From: Methanolobus vulcani
GTDB taxonomy: Archaea > Halobacteriota > Methanosarcinia > Methanosarcinales > Methanosarcinaceae
Direction of reading: 5' to 3'
NCBI RefSeq assembly: GCF_900100715.1
Contig: NZ_FNCA01000001.1
Coordinates: forward strand, 1 to 64,000
DNA length: 64,000 bases
Shown here: piece by piece, positions 9,402 through 18,513 of the stretch
Layout of the letters: the number at the start of each line of letters is the position of its first letter
How positions within the stretch are numbered: position 1 is the stretch's first letter
Notes under the pieces: generated by a model
The model's database searches: none
What the model was told of the DNA's origin: nothing
What the model saw: the letters and a program-made list of their open reading frames with translations, nothing else
Position numbers and translations under genes: made by a program

Positions 9402-9761
9402 TCAGATATCTTCCTCAAACGCAAGCATACGGCAGCCTTCATCACAGAATCCAGATGAATCCACTTTACGACAGCGTAATGCCTTTGTGACCCCCATATC
9501 TACAAGAGTGTCTATTAGTTTCTCTGCCACAGTAATACTTACATTGAACCCGGATTGAAGCATGTATATGGCATCCGGCCTTTTTGTAGAATAGAAACAT
9601 GCACGTGACCTTTTATCAGAATGACAGGTCTCATATGCTTCACATTTCATTACACGGGAACTGTTCTTGAAATGGATGGCAAGACCCTGCCAGGAATACA
9701 CATTATGCATACCTTTTATGCCATAGAGATTAGCTTTGGTTTTTTCTTTGTGTCGTAACAT
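9402..9761 (-). CDS. uncharacterised Cys-rich protein upstream of purA
   Basis: I do not recognise this 119-residue protein. It contains two cysteine groups: CEAYETC plus a Cys nine residues later (about residues 40-55), and CRKVDSSGFCDEGC (about 97-110), which could bind zinc or an iron-sulfur cluster. Between them lies an ordinary helical segment (SITVAEKLIDTLVDMG). It has no signal peptide or membrane segment. It ends 45 bases before purA on the same strand, suggesting co-transcription. ATG at 9761 gives the full frame; a shorter start at MHNVYSWQG, 17 codons later, is possible. Function is unknown. Confidence 0.6.
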   Translation of the reverse strand: MLRHKEKTKANLYGIKGMHNVYSWQGLAIHFKNSSRVMKCEAYETCHSDKRSRACFYSTKRPDAIYMLQSGFNVSITVAEKLIDTLVDMGVTKALRCRKVDSSGFCDEGCRMLAFEEDI

Positions 9762-9984
9762 AGTAATTAATGAATGACAAAAATATAATTACTTTTTGTT
9801 TAAAAGATGAACAATAATAATTCTGATAAATTTCCACTAAACAAATTGATCTGCATATCATATCGTAATTAAGCTTTTAAAGACACATTGAAGGGATATC
9901 ATCCTAAAAATACAAAGTGTTTACAACATAATTTCACAAGGTATTAATAGTATCATGCAGTTTTAATGGACGAGTGGAGATCAA

Positions 9985-10248
9985 ATGCTGACAAGCACAA
10001 TAATAACCACAACAACCAGTACGATATCTTCAGCAGCAAGTGCTGTGTCAATGACGACACCAGTAGGACTGCCCGAATACGGAGTGCTGGCCGTCGTTGC
10101 GCTGATCTTGTTGCTTTCGGCAAAAGAAATATTATCTGCTTCTGAGAAGTGGAACAACTCTCTGGATTGCTCATTAAATATGACAATCCTGCCGTTGTTG
10201 GTATCGTTTGTAGCAATAGTGATCTTCAAGATATCAGAAATCATCTGA
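9985..10248 (+). CDS. small two-helix membrane protein
   Basis: An 87-residue protein with a Thr/Ser-rich N terminus, then LPEYGVLAVVALILLLSAKE (about 29-48, membrane helix), a short loop with one Cys, and a second helix ending the protein (about 66-84). GTGGAG a few bases before ATG 9985 is a plausible ribosome-binding site, and a strong terminator overlaps its stop, which supports this strand over the overlapping minus-strand frame. I do not know the function. Its LPE-Y-GV stretch resembles LPE-L-GV in the surface protein encoded convergently at 10341-11330. Confidence 0.65.
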   Translation: MLTSTIITTTTSTISSAASAVSMTTPVGLPEYGVLAVVALILLLSAKEILSASEKWNNSLDCSLNMTILPLLVSFVAIVIFKISEII

Positions 10249-10263
10249 TATCTTTTTCTTTTT
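10230..10263 (+). terminator. terminator after the small membrane protein gene
   Basis: GATATCAGA (10230-10238) and TCTGATATC (10244-10252) form a perfect nine-base stem with a five-base loop, followed by TTTTTCTTTTTT. It sits at the gene's stop codon. Confidence 0.75.
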
Positions 10264-10340
10264 TGGCACGATCTTAATTGAAAGAAGAAACATAGTGTTA
10301 GGTTGACCTGTTTTCCGACCAATCCTAATAAGCTAAGACT

Positions 10341-11330
10341 TTATTTATATCTGTTCTTGCGGAATCCTATGAAAATCGCACCGAGACATAATACACCAAG
10401 AACAGCACCCATCACACCAAGTTCTGGAAGCTTGTTCTGTACATCGGATGATGATTTATTTTCTAATATATAACCATCCACTTCGCTTGAACTTGTGTCA
10501 CTTTCAGAGCTTGCAGAAGTCTCATCAGGAGTAGATGCCATTGTATTGACTTCGTCCCCAACACCAGAAGATGTTTTATCGTCACTATTACTAAGAGACT
10601 CAGCAGGAACTATTTGAAGAGTGCCCGTATTACTGCTACTTTTCACTGTTGAAGAAGAACTAGAAGAAGGCGAAGAACTGCTGGAACTATCACTATTACT
10701 CGAATCATCAGTAATTCCTAAAGATACCTGATGAATCTGTCCGCCTACATTGAGAGTGAACTCACCCTCCGGCATGTTTTCTGTTTTATATGCATATTGG
10801 AAATTACCATCAGAATCTGCATTAATAGAACCTTTTCCTCCAAATGTTAATGTGACCTCATCACTTGATGATGTGCCACTTAATCCTATATCATATGTGC
10901 CACTTGTTATTTTGCTAGTTCCAAAAGTAGCAATCCCATTATTTACTGTAACAGGAAGCGACGGCAATCCCTGACCCATAACATAAAGAGTTATATCTAG
11001 ACTATCAACACCTTCAGCTCTTAAACTAAATGATTCAGAGCCTTCAGGAATAGTAATTTTTCCAATTCTATACTCATAATTTCCATTTGAAACAGATTGG
11101 ATCTTTTCAAAGTCTATAGATACAGATATCTCTTCGTTAGGAGATGCTTTTCCAGATACAGTCACTATATCTCCAGGAGCTGGATTCTCTGGAGAGATTG
11201 CAATTTCAGTTACTTCTGCTAAAGCTGTTGCAGTCATCAACAATAAAGCAGTACCTAGAATCAGTAAGAAGAATGAACTTTTTTTAATGAAGCCTGTTGA
11301 ACTGTTAAACAGGCTTTTTTTATGAACCAT
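10341..11330 (-). CDS. secreted, membrane-anchored surface protein with Ser-rich stalk
   Basis: The 329-residue protein has an N-terminal signal sequence (hydrophobic about 18-38, ending ATALAEV), then two beta-rich regions; the first reads like a small adhesion module (NPAPGDIVTVSGKASPNE). A Ser/Thr/Asp-rich stalk follows (about 205-295, with a run of Ser), then LPELGVMGAVLGVLCLGAIF and a basic tail RKNRYK. This signal-stalk-helix-basic-tail design is that of archaeal S-layer-associated or sortase-processed proteins. The LPELG start of the anchor is reminiscent of PEF- or LPXTG-type signals, but is not a clear match. Ligand and function are unknown. Confidence 0.75.
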   Translation of the reverse strand: MVHKKSLFNSSTGFIKKSSFFLLILGTALLLMTATALAEVTEIAISPENPAPGDIVTVSGKASPNEEISVSIDFEKIQSVSNGNYEYRIGKITIPEGSESFSLRAEGVDSLDITLYVMGQGLPSLPVTVNNGIATFGTSKITSGTYDIGLSGTSSSDEVTLTFGGKGSINADSDGNFQYAYKTENMPEGEFTLNVGGQIHQVSLGITDDSSNSDSSSSSSPSSSSSSTVKSSSNTGTLQIVPAESLSNSDDKTSSGVGDEVNTMASTPDETSASSESDTSSSEVDGYILENKSSSDVQNKLPELGVMGAVLGVLCLGAIFIGFRKNRYK

Positions 11331-11517
11331 ATAAGATGCATCTCCGTAAATAATTATAAAGCATATTTAGCACATATGCTAATCTTAAAATTTCTTGTAG
11401 TATACTATTCAGCTATTTATTTAACAATTCCTGTAAATTTTTTTAAAAATATAGATATTATGTAATTATATTTTTAAAAAAGATGAACAAAGAAAAAGCT
11501 AAGATAAAATAAATTAA

Positions 11518-12360
11518 TCAAGCAAGTAGAGGAATTATGCCGAAAAGGAAGATGTTTACCAGACCGTGAGCAAGTGCAATAAAAGGTAAACTGTTCGTTT
11601 TCTGGAACAGATAACCAAAAACCAAACCTGCAAATACTGTGAAAAATATCTCATAAATAGTCCCGTAACCAGAGTGCATTACACCGAATAAAAGACTTGC
11701 AAGTAGCAAACCCCTGAATTCTCCAAAAGATTCTGAAAATCTGGTTTGAATCAATGACCTGAAAATCAGTTCTTCCATAAAGCCAACAAAGAAGATCATG
11801 ATAATTGAGAGCTTCAATAAGCTTCCAATTGAGAGATCTGGTATCAGATTGCCTGCATGAATTGTAAAATGTTCACCCTGTGCAATAAGAAAACCGACTA
11901 CAAATGCAAGCGGAATATATTTTCCCATATTTCTGAATTGGAAACCTAAAGTTTCTTTAGAGATATTTTGATGGCGTATCACCAGATATGTCGGCACTAT
12001 TAATGGAGCATATATGTAAACATAGAGATTAATCGTCATTTCAGAAAATACTGGCATTGACATGTTCAAGAGACGAAGAATAGGGAGTAAAGTCAATACC
12101 TGCAGACTCCTTGCCACATGTGTACCGTCAATCCATATGGATGAAACAGATAAAGCAATCAACGTAATAACATGTAATGTGATTCCTGCCTTGTAATTAC
12201 CGGAATAAAGAAGTAACTCCGCTAGTATTATCATTAACATTGCAACAGATATTATATATGTATCTGTCAAGCCCGGAACTACAGAATCATCAGTATCCCT
12301 ATTTGCTTTTTTGAAGCTGTTACGGAAGTTCCAGGAACCTTTCAGTTTTTCGTGCTTCAT
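11518..12360 (-). CDS. CPBP-family intramembrane metalloprotease
   Basis: A polytopic membrane protein of 280 residues with about seven or eight hydrophobic helices. The family motifs appear in order near the C terminus: EELIFRS (Glu-Glu and Arg), then MHSGYG and AHGLVN, which together form the metal site of CPBP (CAAX-protease/bacteriocin-processing) enzymes. Start ATG 12360 is preferred because the upstream stop overlaps it by one base (TAATG); an extension of nine codons would read back into the DUF1616 gene. Coupled translation with DUF1616 suggests joint function, perhaps maturation of surface proteins; substrate unknown. Confidence 0.85.
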   Translation of the reverse strand: MKHEKLKGSWNFRNSFKKANRDTDDSVVPGLTDTYIISVAMLMIILAELLLYSGNYKAGITLHVITLIALSVSSIWIDGTHVARSLQVLTLLPILRLLNMSMPVFSEMTINLYVYIYAPLIVPTYLVIRHQNISKETLGFQFRNMGKYIPLAFVVGFLIAQGEHFTIHAGNLIPDLSIGSLLKLSIIMIFFVGFMEELIFRSLIQTRFSESFGEFRGLLLASLLFGVMHSGYGTIYEIFFTVFAGLVFGYLFQKTNSLPFIALAHGLVNIFLFGIIPLLA

Positions 12361-13244
12361 TAAACAGCCTCCGTTACATTGATCCATAAATGCAGATCCC
12401 TGTAAGGTTCTGTCATATTATCGTCCCTGTAAAGCAGATACTGCAACTTCATATCCTCACCAGTAACAGCCGGTATGAATGACACAGGTTTTTCCCATGT
12501 GACATTGTGAGCAAGTGAAATATGATTCAAACCTGGAGGCGTTTCAATAGTTTCATTATTCAGTCGTATAACTATGGAATAATTCACCACTGAATATTCA
12601 TGATTCACTATTCCTATTATCACATCCACACTCTCACCAAGCTCAAGCTGGGTCTTGTAGTCATCTGCCATCCTCTCCGGACCCAGTATATAGAATTCAG
12701 TGAACTTCTCACCCTGTTTAGGAGTAACGACAACATATACAAGAGTCATTACAGATACAAGTATTGAAATTACGAGAATTATCGTAAGAATACGATCGAG
12801 TCTTGACTCTGGCTTCTCATTTATTTCTGCAATGACAGATTCGTACATTTCCCGGAAAGGAACAGAGAATGCATCTAAACCTAATGCTTCACGTCTGTAG
12901 ACTGCCACAATTGACATAAGTATTGTGAAATTGGTCAGGAATACCAGTATAGGTACAAGTCTTATACCCCATGGAGTATAGTTCAGACCAAGCCCGATTA
13001 ATGGAACAACTGCAATGCTAAGCCCAAAACTCAAGGCAATACGTTCTATGCCATCCAGATCATTTTTCCCCGGAAAGAGAGCAGCTATCAAAGCATAACC
13101 CGGAAGGAACAGAACCATTGGCAAGCCAAGCGCAGTACGTATAGGACTATCGCTCAAAAAAGGAGTAAGCACGAATATGTCTGTAAGGAGAACAAGTGCT
13201 ATGACCAGTTTGATGTCCGTAGGTGTATGTTTTTTATCGGGCAT
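12360..13244 (-). CDS. DUF1616 membrane protein
   Basis: The 294-residue protein has four N-terminal membrane helices (about 12-130, including LGLPMVLFLPGYALIAALFP), a cytoplasmic loop, one more helix (about 152-172, ILTIILVISILVSVMTLVYV) and a C-terminal exported beta domain of about 115 residues with several N-x-S/T sites. This matches DUF1616, found in methanogens and haloarchaea, sometimes near surface-glycan genes. Function is not known. It lies first in a two-gene unit with the CPBP protease and has a divergent FIST-domain gene upstream. Confidence 0.8.
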   Translation of the reverse strand: MPDKKHTPTDIKLVIALVLLTDIFVLTPFLSDSPIRTALGLPMVLFLPGYALIAALFPGKNDLDGIERIALSFGLSIAVVPLIGLGLNYTPWGIRLVPILVFLTNFTILMSIVAVYRREALGLDAFSVPFREMYESVIAEINEKPESRLDRILTIILVISILVSVMTLVYVVVTPKQGEKFTEFYILGPERMADDYKTQLELGESVDVIIGIVNHEYSVVNYSIVIRLNNETIETPPGLNHISLAHNVTWEKPVSFIPAVTGEDMKLQYLLYRDDNMTEPYRDLHLWINVTEAV

Positions 13245-13495
13245 GTCTTTTACTAGGTACAGTATATAGCATATTTAATACTTCTGAAAGGTTTACCATT
13301 CTGAATGAGACAATTTGCACTGTACTTAATAGAAATAAACTTGTTCATTACAAGACAATATATAAATATTATACTATACTAATACGTAAATGTTAACATG
13401 TTCAAATTTACTGCATTTATTGTGCACATTATACAATTTATAGCATAAATAAGAAAATAGTCTAATTCAAAACTACACCGAATTTACAAATAGTA

Positions 13496-14653
13496 ATGAT
13501 ATTTATGTACGTTCCATCATCTGAAATTGATAACATTGTTGATGCAGTTAAAAATCTTAATGTTAAAAACAATGAGGCTGTCCTCTTAATGATAGGAGAG
13601 AGAAATCACCCTGACATCGATATTCTTATAGCTGAACTGAACGAAATGAAAATTGATTTCTTTGGTGCTATCTTTCCCGGAATAATTCATAATACTGATA
13701 CATATGACACAGGGACAATAGTTCATGTGATTCCAATAATTTATAAACCAATACTCATTGAAGGAATAAAAGATCCACGAAAAAAGCTGGAACAAAGTAC
13801 AGCATCGTTCAATTTATTGTGCAAAAAAGGGGCAACTGCTTTTATCATAGTAGATGGGATGACAGCAAATATTGCCCCGCTTCTTACTTCCATGTACAAC
13901 CTTTTTGCAGACTCAATAGAATATCTTGGCTGTGGTGCTGGTTATATAGATATGCAGCAGAAGCCCTGCATCATTTCTCCCGAAGGGTTCTTTGAAGATG
14001 CTGCACTGATCACATTCTTTGATACAGAATGCGAAATAGGAGTTCATCATGGATGGAAACGAGACGTTGGGCCATTGGTTGTTACAAAAAGCTTCGGCAA
14101 TATCATAAAAGAGTTAAACTGGAGAAATGCTTTAGAGGTATTCGGAGAAGCGCTTCAGGTAAACTATCAAGTTGATATCAATACGGACAATGGATATAAT
14201 GTACTAAGTCACTATCCTTTTGGAATATATGTAGAAGACCATGAAGATCTAATAAGGGAAGTATTAAAAATCAATGACAATGGAGAACTGGTCTGTGCAG
14301 GGAACATTCCGGAAAATGTGGTGCTCAGTATACTGAAAGGAGATAAGGAAGAGCTATTCCATGCTGCTGAAATGGCTGTTGAGGACTGCCTGGGTGAAAA
14401 TAACATCGATGCTGAACATTGTTTTGTTATAGACTGCATAGGAAGAGCATCATATCTTCAGGATGATTTTAAAGAGGAACTGTCTACAATAAAGAGAAAA
14501 ATTGAAAGTAAAAGTGTAAATGTGGTGCCAGAAGGCGTTCTTTCCGCGGGGGAAATTGCCTCTATGAAAGGAGATGTGCTGGAATATTTTAACAAAACAA
14601 TTGTTATAGGAGTTCTTCATGGACCACGAGAAAAAGTATGCAGAAATATTTAA
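13496..14653 (+). CDS. FIST-domain sensory protein
   Basis: A 385-residue soluble protein matching FIST N- and C-terminal domains: an N-terminal half with VLLMIGERNHPDIDILIAEL and GAIFPGI, and a C-terminal half with YPFGIYVEDHEDLIREVL, then GNIPENVVLSILKGDKEEL and CFVIDCIGRASYLQDDF. FIST domains are thought to sense small molecules, and are often linked to histidine kinases or chemoreceptors. The gene overlaps the next kinase by 35 bases, so both are probably made together as sensor and transmitter. ATG 13496 lacks a clear Shine-Dalgarno site; an in-frame ATG is three codons later. Confidence 0.85.
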   Translation: MIFMYVPSSEIDNIVDAVKNLNVKNNEAVLLMIGERNHPDIDILIAELNEMKIDFFGAIFPGIIHNTDTYDTGTIVHVIPIIYKPILIEGIKDPRKKLEQSTASFNLLCKKGATAFIIVDGMTANIAPLLTSMYNLFADSIEYLGCGAGYIDMQQKPCIISPEGFFEDAALITFFDTECEIGVHHGWKRDVGPLVVTKSFGNIIKELNWRNALEVFGEALQVNYQVDINTDNGYNVLSHYPFGIYVEDHEDLIREVLKINDNGELVCAGNIPENVVLSILKGDKEELFHAAEMAVEDCLGENNIDAEHCFVIDCIGRASYLQDDFKEELSTIKRKIESKSVNVVPEGVLSAGEIASMKGDVLEYFNKTIVIGVLHGPREKVCRNI

Positions 14654-15893
14654 CCAGATATCCCTGCTATACGAACTTTCACTTTCAGTAGGCAACTCAC
14701 TGGACATTACTGAAAATTGTGATGTTTTTCTGAAGAAACTAATGTCCAGGAAAAAAGTGAATTTTGCGTCAGTATGGATCAAGGATGAATTCCTCGATTT
14801 TAAAGTCTCGGAGAGTGCAACTCTTGCCTATGCAAATCCTGAGTATTATATCAAATTGAAAAATGTGCCAGTACACCATCCTATATTCAGAGAGATCAAG
14901 TCCCAAACGCCATTCATTGTCAGTGCAACAGAGGAGAAATTCAGGGACATTGTCATTGAAGATAGTTTTAGTTCCGGAATGTGCATACTATTTCCACTTA
15001 AAGATTTTGGTGTTCTGAAGCTTTACTGGGTTAATGAACTTAAAGAACCTGCATACGTGGCAAACCAGCTGAGTAAGGTTGTATCAAAATTCGCATTCTC
15101 ACTTGAAGCCTGCCTTTTGCATAACAGGGCTCTCTGGGAAATGGAGGAAAAGAACAAAGAGTTTGAGGCAAGACTGAATGCAGAATCATCCAACCGCGCT
15201 AAAAGTGAGTTCCTTGCCAATATGAGCCATGAGCTGCGCACACCACTGAATTCCATAATCGGCTTCTCAGAAATGCTTACAGAAGGTAATTTCGGAAATC
15301 TAAATGAAAAACAGATCCGATATGCAAATAATATTTCCAACAGTGGAAAACATTTACTGACAATCATCAACGATATCCTTGATCTTTCAAAGATAGAAGC
15401 CGGAGAGATGGTATTGAACTATGGAGAAGTTTCTGATAAGAATCTCATCGATGAGATCATAACTATCCTTAAACCCATTGCATCAAAAAATCAACTCACA
15501 TTAGAGAGAATTAATATTGAAGATATAACCATACAGGCTGATCAAAGCAAACTAAAACAGATAATGATCAATCTTGTAGGAAATTCTCTTAAATTTACAC
15601 CTGCTGGCGGATATGTGCACCTGTCCACATACATGAAAAATAACAAGTTATACATCCAGGTAGAGGACACTGGCATTGGTATTTCTAAAGAGAATCAGAA
15701 AATACTCTTTGAACCATTCAAACAGCTTGATTCAACCCTGAGCCGCCAATATGATGGAACCGGCCTTGGTCTCTCACTTGTAAGAAAGCTGGTAGAAATG
15801 CACCATGGAAATGTCGTTGTAAAAAGTGAAGAAGGAAGAGGTAGTATTTTTACCATAATATTACCGACTGTACATACAGATAACCCTCGATAG
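14619..15893 (+). CDS. sensor histidine kinase, GAF-like input
   Basis: The 424-residue kinase has no membrane helix, so it is cytoplasmic. Residues about 15-160 look like a GAF-type domain (KKVNFASVWIKDEF, VPVHHPIFREI). A coiled helix leads to the HisKA domain with the phospho-acceptor His204 in NMSHELRTPLNS. An HATPase domain follows: NLVGNSLKFTPAGG, DTGIGISKEN, and GTGLGLSLV. The start lies inside the FIST gene (35-base overlap). No response regulator is in the window, so the output partner must be elsewhere. Confidence 0.9.
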   Translation: MDHEKKYAEIFNQISLLYELSLSVGNSLDITENCDVFLKKLMSRKKVNFASVWIKDEFLDFKVSESATLAYANPEYYIKLKNVPVHHPIFREIKSQTPFIVSATEEKFRDIVIEDSFSSGMCILFPLKDFGVLKLYWVNELKEPAYVANQLSKVVSKFAFSLEACLLHNRALWEMEEKNKEFEARLNAESSNRAKSEFLANMSHELRTPLNSIIGFSEMLTEGNFGNLNEKQIRYANNISNSGKHLLTIINDILDLSKIEAGEMVLNYGEVSDKNLIDEIITILKPIASKNQLTLERINIEDITIQADQSKLKQIMINLVGNSLKFTPAGGYVHLSTYMKNNKLYIQVEDTGIGISKENQKILFEPFKQLDSTLSRQYDGTGLGLSLVRKLVEMHHGNVVVKSEEGRGSIFTIILPTVHTDNPR

Positions 15894-15970
15894 CTATTTA
15901 TTTCATAATCCCAGATTGGAAGTGTAGTATCGTAAGTATTATCAAATAGATACTATGGGAGTGAAATAAA

Positions 15971-16144
15971 ATGCCAGCTGTTGTTGATAAGAATACATGT
16001 ACAGGATGCGAGCAGTGTGTTAATTCCTGCCCGGTAGAAGCAATCTCAATGAACGATGACGTTGCAGTTGTCGACCCAAACGAATGTGTCGATTGTGGTG
16101 ACTGCGTTGATGTCTGTCCAGTGGAAGCAATCACCTTAAAGTGA
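15971..16144 (+). CDS. 2[4Fe-4S] ferredoxin
   Basis: A 57-residue acidic protein with two cluster motifs, CTGCEQCVNSCP and CVDCGDCVDVCP, each completing the other's site as in clostridial-type ferredoxins. GGGAGTGA precedes ATG 15971. Such ferredoxins carry electrons for CO dehydrogenase, formylmethanofuran dehydrogenase and Rnf in Methanosarcinaceae. The gene stands alone with its own short leader and a T-rich tract after the stop. Confidence 0.93.
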   Translation: MPAVVDKNTCTGCEQCVNSCPVEAISMNDDVAVVDPNECVDCGDCVDVCPVEAITLK

Positions 16145-16160
16145 TGCTTTTTTCTTTTTT
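16145..16160 (+). terminator. T-rich termination tract after the ferredoxin gene
   Basis: GCTTTTTTCTTTTTTG immediately follows the stop codon. There is no strong hairpin, but U-tracts alone can terminate archaeal RNA polymerase. Confidence 0.5.
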
Positions 16161-16167
16161 GTTTGTT

Positions 16168-17349
16168 TTAACTGGTAAGTTTTTCCATACAAGCTGCAAG
16201 CTTCCTGATTCCCTCTTCAATATCATCTGGATCAGAATTGGAGTAATTCAGCCTTAAAGTATTAGAACCGGCTCCCTCAATGGTATAGAACGGATTGCCA
16301 GGTACAAAAGCAACATTTTCCTTTATAGCCAGATCAAATAGTTCCATAGAAGAAACACCTTCCGGCAATGTGACCCAGACGAACATACCGCCTTGCGGTT
16401 TAGTATAGCTTATACCTTCCGGAAAATAGCGGGACATCATGTCAACCATGTGGTCACGCCTTGACCCATACGCACTCTTGATCTTAGATATATGCCCGTC
16501 AACATCATTGTCCATAAGATACTGAGAGATTATCCTTTGTGAAAGATAATTAGAATGCAGGTCTGCCGCCTGTTTTACAACAAGAAGTCTTTCCATGATG
16601 TCTTTCTTTGCACATATCCATCCAAGTCGCATGCCCGGAGCAATTATCTTTGAGAAGGAACCCATAAGAATTGTATTTTCCAGATAACTCCTGATAGTTG
16701 GTACGTCCTCTCCTGCAAACCTCAGTTCACCGTAGGCATTGTCCTCAACACAAACAACTCCATGTTTATCGAGAATCCTGGCTGTTGCCACCCTTTTCTC
16801 TTTTGAATATGTAACACCGGAAGGATTCTGGAATGTTGGAACCGTGTAGAAAAGTTTTGCATCGCTTTCTTCCAGGGTTTTGTCAAGCATTTCAATGTCG
16901 ATACCATCATCAAGAAGAGGAACTTCCCTAAACTCCGGTTCGAATATTGAAAATGACTGGATAGCACCGAGATAACCCGGGCTTTCTATGACAACTCTGT
17001 CCCCTTTGTTCAGGAAGACCTTGCCTATAAGATCAAGACTCTGCTGTGAGCCGTTTGTGATCAGAATCTCAGAAGGATCGATCTTAAGTCCGCTCTTTTC
17101 AAGATACCTCTGCGCAATGAACTCACGTAAAGGGAAATAACCTTCAGTGGTACTATATTGCAGGACATTCGCAGCGTCCTCTGACATGACCTTCGCAGCC
17201 GCTGCTGCAAGTTCCTCTGCCGGGAATAGTGCAGGATTAGGCAGTCCACCGGCGAATGATATTATCTCCGGCTGCTGTGTGACTTTCAAGATCTCCCTGA
17301 TGAAGGACTTTTTGCTGTTCTCCATCCTGTCAGCGAACATGGTAACCAT
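16168..17349 (-). CDS. PLP-dependent aminotransferase (class I/II, 2-aminoadipate-type)
   Basis: A 393-residue fold-type-I aminotransferase. IISFAGGLPNPALFPAEEL near the N terminus, TNGSQQSLDLIGKVF, YTVPTFQNPSGVTYS and the PLP-lysine segment GSFSKIIAPGMRLGW (Lys about 233) are typical of the LysN/2-aminoadipate and aromatic aminotransferase group. It lacks the DNA-binding domain of MocR proteins. The exact amino donor cannot be told; aromatic or branched-chain amino acids, or 2-aminoadipate, are options. Start 17349 may be replaced by ATG 17340 (MFADRMENS). It converges with the ferredoxin gene. Confidence 0.88.
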   Translation of the reverse strand: MVTMFADRMENSKKSFIREILKVTQQPEIISFAGGLPNPALFPAEELAAAAAKVMSEDAANVLQYSTTEGYFPLREFIAQRYLEKSGLKIDPSEILITNGSQQSLDLIGKVFLNKGDRVVIESPGYLGAIQSFSIFEPEFREVPLLDDGIDIEMLDKTLEESDAKLFYTVPTFQNPSGVTYSKEKRVATARILDKHGVVCVEDNAYGELRFAGEDVPTIRSYLENTILMGSFSKIIAPGMRLGWICAKKDIMERLLVVKQAADLHSNYLSQRIISQYLMDNDVDGHISKIKSAYGSRRDHMVDMMSRYFPEGISYTKPQGGMFVWVTLPEGVSSMELFDLAIKENVAFVPGNPFYTIEGAGSNTLRLNYSNSDPDDIEEGIRKLAACMEKLTS

Positions 17350-17466
17350 GAAATGGGCTTCAAGTCATGATGCATATTAAATCTTTTCATTAGTATGCAG
17401 ACTAAGTGGCACCAGCAATTGCAACAAGGGTTAATGCTTGTTCCCGAATTCAGTGCAAGAATCTGC

Positions 17467-18513
17467 TTATAATATCATTCCTATAGCTGGCACCGTTGCC
17501 AGACAGCTATCATACATCACTATAGTATCTTCTATTGTTCTTTCATTTACATGTTCCCACTTATCAAATTCTGCAAGAAGACTTGCCTTTAGCAGGAACA
17601 TGTCCTTGACCTTTTCTAATTCGGAAACTGCCAGACAGGACAGTGAGATTAGATTGTCTCCCTGCTCCAGAGCCTTTCGATAGACAACACCTGCAAAATG
17701 ATCGGTAGAAGCAAGTCTGCTAAGATAAATTGAAAGGTCCCTGGCAGCTTCAGATGAAAGCGGTTTTACAGAGAAATTAGAATAGACTATATTATCGATA
17801 TTCTTAGTTTCCCCGGTTTCCTTCAATATCATTCTGCGCACGAAACCATCCTCCATCCTGAAAACCTGCCATTCCAATTCTTCGGTCAGGTATGTTGGCA
17901 GGTTCAGGAAATTCTCTGAAGACAGTTCCACTTCAAACTCTCCCCTTGCCTCATCACTCACAGACCACGGATAGAACAGCATCTTATCAACATGCTCCAA
18001 CAGTAAAGTATGAAGCTGATCAGGAGTCATGTAATCATGGATCTTTTCAGGCAGCGAAGCATACAGTGCCTTTGACTTTTCCAGCATCTGATCCATGAGA
18101 CCTTCCGGGAGTTCAGCAATTGCCTCTTTTCCAAGATCGGTCATATCATTCACGGCTTCATCTGAAAATCCCCTGCATGACATACTCGGATATAATTGCA
18201 CCCTCCAGCCGAAGAAGAACTTCACGGGGAATGTCCTGCACAGGAGGGATCTGATATCATAAATTCCACATCTTTTGTCATCTCTGAGCAGTATGCAGGA
18301 CCCACGGTCTTGTCGCTGCCTCATTGTGTAGATCCCGTTAAGACACGAATACTCATTTTTCCATTTCCTGAAGGCTTCACTGTTCTTTTCCAGTATTATC
18401 GAGAAATACTTTTCCCATTCTCTCACCTCCGCCGGGAATGAACAGCAAAATCCACATCCTTCCAGACAATTGAATCTAAGTCCCTTTAATGGCGAAAAAT
18501 CTATCTCGGTCAT
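17467..18513 (-). CDS. YkgJ-type cysteine-cluster protein
   Basis: The first 130 residues contain the YkgJ/UPF0153 pattern: FNCLEGCGFCCSFP (Cys16, 20, 23, 24), a Cys in YSCLNGIYT, CILL, DKRCGIYDIRSLLCRTFPV and MSCRGF. Such proteins are thought to bind zinc or an Fe-S centre. The rest (about 135-348) is helical and has no motif I know. It has no signal peptide. The gene stands between the aminotransferase and a long non-coding stretch; function is unknown. Confidence 0.8.
   Translation of the reverse strand: MTEIDFSPLKGLRFNCLEGCGFCCSFPAEVREWEKYFSIILEKNSEAFRKWKNEYSCLNGIYTMRQRQDRGSCILLRDDKRCGIYDIRSLLCRTFPVKFFFGWRVQLYPSMSCRGFSDEAVNDMTDLGKEAIAELPEGLMDQMLEKSKALYASLPEKIHDYMTPDQLHTLLLEHVDKMLFYPWSVSDEARGEFEVELSSENFLNLPTYLTEELEWQVFRMEDGFVRRMILKETGETKNIDNIVYSNFSVKPLSSEAARDLSIYLSRLASTDHFAGVVYRKALEQGDNLISLSCLAVSELEKVKDMFLLKASLLAEFDKWEHVNERTIEDTIVMYDSCLATVPAIGMIL

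Noticed and set aside
9981-10322. A minus-strand frame of 113 codons opposite the small membrane protein
   Set aside because: The plus-strand gene has a better ribosome-binding site and a strong terminator at its stop; the minus frame shows no family pattern.
15898-16134. A minus-strand frame opposite the ferredoxin
   Set aside because: The plus strand encodes two perfect ferredoxin motifs; the reverse frame is a shadow of the repeated Cys codons.
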